Under the pieces are notes generated by a model, which saw nothing but the letters and a program-made list of their open reading frames with translations, was not told the DNA's origin and did no database searches. The position numbers and the translations under genes were made by a program. Below, in pieces: positions 58,150 to 64,000 of a stretch of DNA of 64,000 nucleotides; the first letter of the stretch is position 1; each line of letters begins with the position of its first letter. Source of the stretch: Adiantum capillus-veneris (Eukaryota; Streptophyta; Polypodiopsida; Polypodiales; Pteridaceae); assembly GCA_014529385.2 (NCBI GenBank), contig CM043965.1, positions 14,452,912 through 14,516,911 of the forward strand, read 5' to 3'.

Positions 58150-59029
58150 TCTCTCAATTGTTTTTCCAGATTGTGTAGTAGTAGGAATGTGTAGGACTAC
58201 TTCTGGGTTGGATGGTATTAAAATCCAACATTAGCAAGTGGAATTGGAGCTGATCTCTTGAGACAGCTAATTCTAGTGCTGAAGGATTTCAGCTACTAGT
58301 GTGGGAAGATTTCAGACAGCAGACTATACAGAAATCAGAGACTAGACTGAATGTGGATACTGGAATAAGAATCAGACTTATAGATTGGAATAAGGTTCAG
58401 ATTCAGAAGACTGGTCGAGAAGTAAGTATCACTGAAATATATACCATGATTGAGATTACAGATCAAGATTACAGCGAATATGATTACATAGAGAAAGTAT
58501 AGCCAACCATACTGCCACTGATGCTCAAGTACAATTATAGCCCAAAGCGCTAATACAAGTGATAACAATTGCCAACCCGCTAATGATGTAATGGGCCCTA
58601 TTTATACACTTCGGGTTTACTGTAGTAATTACTCTAGTATTTACTAAGTAACTCGCTGCCCATCTTCTAAGAACACGTTCCCACATGGTGATTATCCAGC
58701 TGTCTACATCCTTCCCTTCTTTCTTGAATTTTGGCAAGATTCCAAAATTTCTGAAAAATTCCCGTCTGATTCTGATGTGAGACTGAAAAATCCATCGTCT
58801 GGTTCTGGTGTGGAACTGAAAAATCCATTGTCTGGTTCTAATGTTGGGGTGCAGGAGTTCAAGAAGGACCAAGGATTGTGGGAGGCAGTGGAAAAGGCCA
58901 AGCTGGAGCTCTCACCAGGCCAAGGTGGAGCTGTCATCAGGCCAAGGTAGAGTTGTCATCTCTCCCTGCCTGCTGAGAAGAAAAGTCGCCACACTGAATT
59001 CAGAGATGGAACTACCCAGTATCCTTTCA
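58150..59029 (-). repeat. Probable 3' LTR of the gypsy element
   Basis: Bounded on the right by TTTCA at 59025-59029, preceded on the minus strand by a purine-rich AGGCAAAAGGAGGACGG (59033-59050), a plausible polypurine tract. A TATA box TATAAATAG (minus strand, 58598-58606) lies in the middle, as expected for an LTR promoter. Repeated segments GGTTCTG/AATCCATxGTCTGG near 58770-58835 may be U3 enhancer-type repeats. The left end is not resolved, because no second LTR is in the window. Confidence 0.55.
58598..58606 (-). promoter_or_regulatory. TATA box in the gypsy LTR
   Basis: TATAAATAG on the minus strand, followed by GGGCCC. It sits about 420 bases inside the right LTR edge. Confidence 0.55.
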
Positions 59030-60629
59030 TTGGACCGTCCTCCTTTTGCCTTTGCTCTTTGACCGGAATGGTGCATGAGAAGTCCCAGCACCAGCATTCT
59101 CCTTCTGAATCAGTCGGTAAATGGCCTCTTGCTCAAGCTGATCCCACCGGTCTGTGGTCATCTCTACCTCATAAGGCGTGAGAGAATGATAGGTTTTGGT
59201 GTCAGGATCATAGAGTGTACGCTTGCCCTTACTCAGTCTGGTTCTGGCCAGCTTATGACAATGCGAAGCAGTATGGATCCATCCTTCTGGAAGAGGCTGA
59301 TTTGTTTTGACTCGAGCTTCGAAAAGAATCTCAGCCATCTCCCTGTACTGTGGTGCTAGACCCGGCTTTGTTGCAATGTCTTTCTCAGGCAGTTTGGAAG
59401 ATTCGACCGTAAGCTGTAGCAACTGATTAGTAATCGTGGTCAATCCTCTGACCTAAATCTTCCACTGGCCCATACACAGCTGAATCCTATGCAGCTCCTC
59501 TTTCATTGCCTGAATGTCATTGATTTGGAGAGCATCATTGAGCAATGTCTGCCAAGTCTTCCATTCCACAGTTGATCGCTCATACCAATCCTGAAGCTCA
59601 TCAGTTATTTTGAAATATGTGAGTCGATCAACTGGTTCTTGATGTTGAGGATACAACGCTGGAAAGAATCTTGACAGCTCAGTTTCTCTTGCTGGAACAT
59701 CATACAAGAGAACTGGAGAATCAGACACAAATTCTCGGAAATTGAGAACAACCTGGTTCTCTTGCTGCATCATCTTTCTGGTGATTCTCACTAGCTGGAA
59801 CAGGGTTCGGAGAGCAGTTTCCTGTGCTCCTACTGACATTCGCGTTTGAGGTCCTCTGCTAGTGGCTGTCTGTTCCTCAAGGATGGCTTTGACTCTCTGA
59901 TCCAAAAAACCTCTGGCAGCTTGCATTTGTACCAGAACTTCCTTCAGTTGTACCCTAACATCCTTCATGCAACGGTCAGTTGGTTTGTTACCCAGCAGAA
60001 GTTCCAGTTCTAGAGCCAAGGATTGACAATCTGCAGTAGACTGCCTTTGCCAGTGCGGGTTTGCCACTTTCTCATCAGCATTGAGTATCCATTCCGGAAC
60101 TGGGATGCGCAGGTAGTCTACAAGCTTCTTTATCATGGAAAGCAGCTGACTTCCAATTTTCTACCATTTCCCTGGCTCCCACATATAGTCTTTGAAATCT
60201 TTCCAAGTCAGTCGAGAGAGCATCATCTTCCAGATATTGTCTGGTGATGGAAGCCTGTTGATGTCTCAATTGCTTATTCAGAGTAATGAGCTACAGTGAA
60301 TGCTGATGATAGCTCTTTGCTGGTCCCTCATCCTGAACTTTCATTTTCCCTTTAGCCTCTCTACTGTGATGGGACTGATCAGTTGGATGATTCCCAGTGT
60401 TACTAGGCTGCTGCTCTTCAGTCTGCTGATTACCCGACTGGTGCTCTTTATCATGTCCTTCATCTGGCCCTGTCCCACCAGTACCCGGTCCTGGAGGTGG
60501 AGATGGTGGTGGGGCATCAGCGTCATCCTTCGTATGCCCAGTTTCTTGATCATCCTCCTCCTGAATAGCTTCATCTTCTTGATCTTCTTCATCCTCATCC
60601 GGGGAAGTCTGTTGCTCAATATAATCCAT
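59027..60629 (-). pseudogene. Gypsy accessory ORF-B (about 534 codons, interrupted)
   Basis: Starts ATG at 60629, seven bases after the end of ORF-A. N-terminal residues are extremely acidic (a D/E run of over 15), then proline-rich (PPPSPPPGPGTGGTGP), then Gln/Ser-rich with KGKMKVQDEG. A TAG at 60291 interrupts. The frame resumes with LNKQLRHQQASI and RFQRLYVGAREMVENW, shifts by one base near 60140-60160, and continues as LVDYLRIPVPEWILNADEKV and VVLNFREFVSDSPVLLYDVP to a TAG at 59453. It goes on in the same frame to a TGA at 59027, with a basic end KSKGKRRTV. No transmembrane segment, signal peptide or known domain is visible. It ends where the LTR appears to start. Product unknown; not a recognisable envelope. 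Confidence 0.6.
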
Positions 60630-60635
60630 TATAGC

Positions 60636-62201
60636 TTAGTTCATCAAAGCATTATTTAACTCACCCACCTTGTCCTGCAAATCGCTCTGCATACTTTCCA
60701 TCAAGGACTTTAAATTTTCTAAGTAAAAAAAAACATTGCCTGAGGGGTTTAAAATTTCAGACAAGCTATTGTAGATGTATCTGTCAGTCAGCGAACACTT
60801 CAGAGCTGTATGGTGCAATACCAGCTTTTTGAATTCTGTCCGCTTCATCCTGAGCTTTGTTTCAGCTCGCTCGACAGCTCTCAGTGCTTCATTACTTTGA
60901 CTTTTCATAATCATAATTTCAGACTCAGCCTTAGCCAACTTTTTGTTCAACAAATCCCGAGTCCTTTCTGATTGAGCTTCCAGTACCCTGTGTTGTATGT
61001 TCTGCATTTCCTGGGCTTTCTGGAGTGTTTTAATCTGATGCTGTGCTTCTTCCAAGTCAACTTTAAGCTTTTTGACTTCGTCTTCTGATCCAGCAGCCTC
61101 CACCAATTGTCCCATACAACTGACAATGGTATTCCAAGAAGACTGTATCAGTACTGAACATCTGTCTTTGACCGTGGTTGGATCAGAATCGACAGGTTCA
61201 TATATTGCCGCTAGAGCCACGTAGGGTAAAGTTGCATAATCAGCTTTGCTGAGCAAAAGATGCCCTCTTAATTTCTGAGTTTGCATTTGCTGCAACTTAT
61301 CCCGTTTTACCAGTTGTAGAGGATTTTCAGTAATGGCAGGGACTCCACCAGACAAAGTTGAGAACGCTGGACCTTTCCCTTTGTCTAGTTGACTCTTGCC
61401 TTTGTCCCCTGACTGGTCTGGCATCTTTTCAACAGTGACTGGCTTGACATGATCTTTCCCAGATACAGTAGCAACTGTATTTTTGACAACTGGCTGATCA
61501 GGCACAATCTTCTGAGCAGATTGCTGCTCAGTTTTACTCATCTCAGCTTTCTCAGTGCTTACTACCTTAACCTGGCTTTCTATTTGCTTCAAAAATTCAC
61601 TGCTTTTTGTCAGTGTGATTCTTGGCTTCTTTGAACTGCCAGCTTCTTCTGTAGTGGCTTTACTTTTTAGGTCAGTGGAAATTGTTTGACTGTCTGTTTC
61701 CTCGTCGTCTGAGGACAGTTCAATTTTCTTTGGTTCAGAAATGGGCTGCTCACTCCGAGCGCGCTTTACCTGCTCATTAACATCTGCAGCAGTAGCCCAA
61801 TACAGGAATTGCCAGACATACCATGCCTTGAAAACACTTTGAGATTTCAGCTTAGCAGTTTGTTGGAGTACATTATACGAGAGTATTTGACAAAGGTTGA
61901 TATGGACTTGTGGATCCAGTATCTTGGCCAGCAGCATATCAAACAAATTTTCTGACACATATGTTGGGTTGTTCTTAAGGCTTACTGCTTCGACTACAAA
62001 CATGTAAACAGCTAAGGCTTCTAGTCCTTCTACTGGAACTCCTTGAGCACTTGCCTTGCGCTTCTTTCTAGCCGTTTCATCCTCCTTCAAAGCGATACTG
62101 ATTTGCTACGTAGTTGCCACAGATGGTTTGGGCTCATTAGGCATCTGAAATGCAAATGCAATGGCTTCTGGTGTTACTGACACCTTCCTGCTATTTACCA
62201 T
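60636..62201 (-). pseudogene. Gypsy accessory ORF-A (about 522 codons, one stop)
   Basis: The ATG at 62201 overlaps the pol stop codon (ATGGTAA), in another frame. The only interruption is a TAG at 62106-62108. Residues from about 50 to 140 are a mainly helical, hydrophobic-patterned domain (LEALAVYMFVVEAVSL, then FDMLLAKILDPQVHINLCQI and SVFKAWYVWQFLYWATAA). The middle is Lys/Ser/Glu-rich, with two KGK-type basic clusters. The C-terminal third (about 360-500) has heptad patterning (VKKLKVDLEEAQHQIKTLQK, LLNKKLAKAESEIMIM), a likely coiled coil. I know no family for it. Its place between pol and the LTR is where some gypsy elements carry an extra or env-like ORF. Confidence 0.65.
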
Positions 62202-64000
62202 AGCACTGCTAGTTTCAGCATCAAAGGAGTCAAGAACTTGCTTGATGATATCTGAATCAAATCAATCCTTGTAGCTTGCAACACAACTCGCAGATCCCAG
62301 AGTTGTAGCAGATTCATTGCGTGATCAGTGAATACATATCGTTGGATTTTACTGTATGGAAGAACGGGAAGGCTTGCCTTTGCCTCACCAACTATATCCT
62401 GGGTTTCTTCAAGAGTTTCTTGCATCTTTTCTGAGCGTTTCCTTCTACCCATACACTGTGAGGTCGATGACGATGAAACAGGCAAAGGATAAGACTTACT
62501 TGTGTAGAAGCCGTTCCCTGGTGTCGTTGGTAAGATTGTCTGACAGTCAGCTGTCTCGTCAGAGGTTGAAGTTTGCGGCTGTAGTGAAGAAACCTCGGAG
62601 CTCGACGATGGCGAATGGTTGACAGGAGGAAAGCTTCGCGCAGGAGATTTTTGAGGAAAAATGCTAACTCTCCTCGCTGTTATACGTGTTCGTGCCATAA
62701 AAGCTCCACCACTCGCCGCTCCTAGACTTGTGTGCGCCATTGCTGTCGTGGCAAACATGCATTGGACAAGACTGCGACCCATCCTTGTAATAATTACCAC
62801 TGGCATACCACTTGATCGTTGGCCACTTAAAAATTGGAAAGTGTGTCCATACTGGTTCTGAACTGATTCCCACTCTGGCTGGACCATACTGGTACTGGTT
62901 GTTAGGTCAGCCTGATCTGGTTCTTTTGGTACTGGTTCTGAAGCTGGAACTGGTTGCACATGGAAAATACCAAAAACGTCTGATTCCAGTATCTCTTGAT
63001 CAACAACCTCCAGTTCCTTAGTACCTTGTTCCAACCCAGTTTCTCTGGTCTCTGAATAATAAAGTTTGATCTTTGATCCATTATATACTCCCGGCAACAT
63101 CAGTCCAGATAAATCTTTCAATCTGACTGTGCCATTGGAGAAGACCCAATCGACCTCAAAAGGTCCTGCCCAGGCAATCTTCAAATTCGGCTTCTTTGGA
63201 CCCAATCTAGACTGATAGAGAAGCACTAAGTCTCCTTTCTGGAATTCTCGAACTTTAATTCGGCGATCATGCCAGTGCTTCCTTCTTTGTTGAACAATCT
63301 CCTGTTCCAATATAGCTCTTTGCCTGAGTTCATCTAACTGCATCAATTCATCCAGCCTTTTCTTAAGATTATGGTTGAAGTCTAATCCATACTTCACAGC
63401 CATTCTCAGACTGGGGATGACAAACTCCATAGGAACCACAGCTTCAGTAACATACACCATTCTGAATGGTGTCATTCCAGTAGTTACCTTATAAGCTGTC
63501 CTACAAGCCCATAGAGCAGTCTGAAGCTTCAAATCCCACTGGTCTGGTTTCTTTTGCACCACCTTAGTGAGAATAGTCTTTATTGTCTTGTTGCTACTTT
63601 CAGCCTGTCCATTGCATCGAGGATAGTAAGAAGTAGATTTCCGATGCTTGATTGAAAGCATATCCAATAGGATTTCCATAGTGTCATTGATAAAATGTGT
63701 GCCTTGATCAATCACAATCTCTACTGGACATCCATATCGGCAGACAATATTCTCAAACAGAAACCTTGCAGTTGACTTGACTGTGTTGTCAGGAAGAGCC
63801 TTAGCTTCAACCCACTTGGTAACATAACAAGTAGCCATCACAATGTACTTGTTCTTCGGGGGAGTCAATTTCTTAAAAGGTCCCATAAAATCCAATCCCC
63901 ATTTCATGAATACTCCTAATGGTTGTATTGGCATTAATGGAGTCATATCTGCAGCTGTTGGTCGGCCCATTCTTTGGCATATGTCACAAGTCTTACAAAA
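62195..64000 (-). CDS. Ty3/gypsy polyprotein, integrase end (runs off the window)
   Basis: The frame is open to the window edge, where CKTCDICQRMG is the CxxC half of the integrase zinc finger. Core carboxylates: D in WGLDFMGPF (about 63884), D in VIDQGTHF (about 63708), E in NGQAESSNK (about 63604). A GPY/F-type AGPFEV follows near 63165. Upstream pol domains lie beyond 64000. After the integrase the frame continues about 270 codons with no known domain. It is Glu/Pro-rich (VQPVPASEPVPKEPDQ), then Ser-rich, and ends LAVLW at the TAA overlapping ORF-A's start. No chromodomain is seen. With no stop in 600 codons it may be recently active, although the downstream ORFs are broken. Confidence 0.9.
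   Translation of the reverse strand, partial: FCKTCDICQRMGRPTAADMTPLMPIQPLGVFMKWGLDFMGPFKKLTPPKNKYIVMATCYVTKWVEAKALPDNTVKSTARFLFENIVCRYGCPVEIVIDQGTHFINDTMEILLDMLSIKHRKSTSYYPRCNGQAESSNKTIKTILTKVVQKKPDQWDLKLQTALWACRTAYKVTTGMTPFRMVYVTEAVVPMEFVIPSLRMAVKYGLDFNHNLKKRLDELMQLDELRQRAILEQEIVQQRRKHWHDRRIKVREFQKGDLVLLYQSRLGPKKPNLKIAWAGPFEVDWVFSNGTVRLKDLSGLMLPGVYNGSKIKLYYSETRETGLEQGTKELEVVDQEILESDVFGIFHVQPVPASEPVPKEPDQADLTTSTSMVQPEWESVQNQYGHTFQFLSGQRSSGMPVVIITRMGRSLVQCMFATTAMAHTSLGAASGGAFMARTRITARRVSIFPQKSPARSFPPVNHSPSSSSEVSSLQPQTSTSDETADCQTILPTTPGNGFYTSKSYPLPVSSSSTSQCMGRRKRSEKMQETLEETQDIVGEAKASLPVLPYSKIQRYVFTDHAMNLLQLWDLRVVLQATRIDLIQISSSKFLTPLMLKLAVLW

Overview
This is nuclear DNA from a land plant with a large, repeat-rich genome. 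The evidence is Ty1/copia and Ty3/gypsy LTR retrotransposons, CACTA and hAT-type DNA elements, LINEs, long (GA)n, (CA)n and (TA)n arrays, and one intronless 1026-codon PLS-class pentatricopeptide repeat (PPR) gene. Several decayed PPR fragments of one style are scattered through the window. That recalls a seed-free plant such as a fern or lycophyte, but this is an impression, and the sequence does not fix the lineage.

Layout. 1-3502: 3' part of a Copia element with an open pol and its 3' LTR. 4369-5645: a solo Copia RT fragment, then (minus strand) an acidic ORF remnant and a decayed, divergent histone H3-like gene. 5938-9018: the PPR gene, the only convincing intact host gene. 9019-18300: mostly unrecognised AT-rich DNA with two PPR scraps, short tandem duplications and microsatellites. 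18324-21560: a decayed gypsy element. 21580-22680: a PPR pseudogene. 22743-28354: a complete minus-strand Copia with CTTTT target duplications and four stops in one frame. 28359-30601: a TRIM-like element without coding capacity. 30606-31770: BAHD acyltransferase and PPR remnants. 31776-43225: two CACTA ends, an L1-type LINE remnant, a SET-like remnant, TNP2/DUF4218-type transposase remnants and a 412-bp tandem repeat. 43226-45025: a second TRIM-like element.

45232-56945 is a layered LINE region. One LINE copy lies directly behind the TC-rich tail of another and was interrupted twice by LTR elements. The first, at 46935-50706 (TSD GCTGA), carries only gag, a protease-like segment and a novel segment, so it resembles a TR-GAG element. 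The second, at 51411-56057 (TSD CCTAG), is a defective Copia. Both empty sites can be read through the duplications.

57299-57920 holds a CACTA end and a PPR scrap split by a 213-bp hAT-type MITE with an 8-bp duplication. 58150-64000 is the 3' half of a minus-strand gypsy element. It has a probable LTR, an integrase-bearing pol running off the window, and two further tightly packed ORFs (about 522 and 534 codons) between pol and the LTR. No host genes here appear to work together. The main biological interest is the gypsy element with two extra ORFs, the gag-only copia derivative and the H3-like pseudogene.
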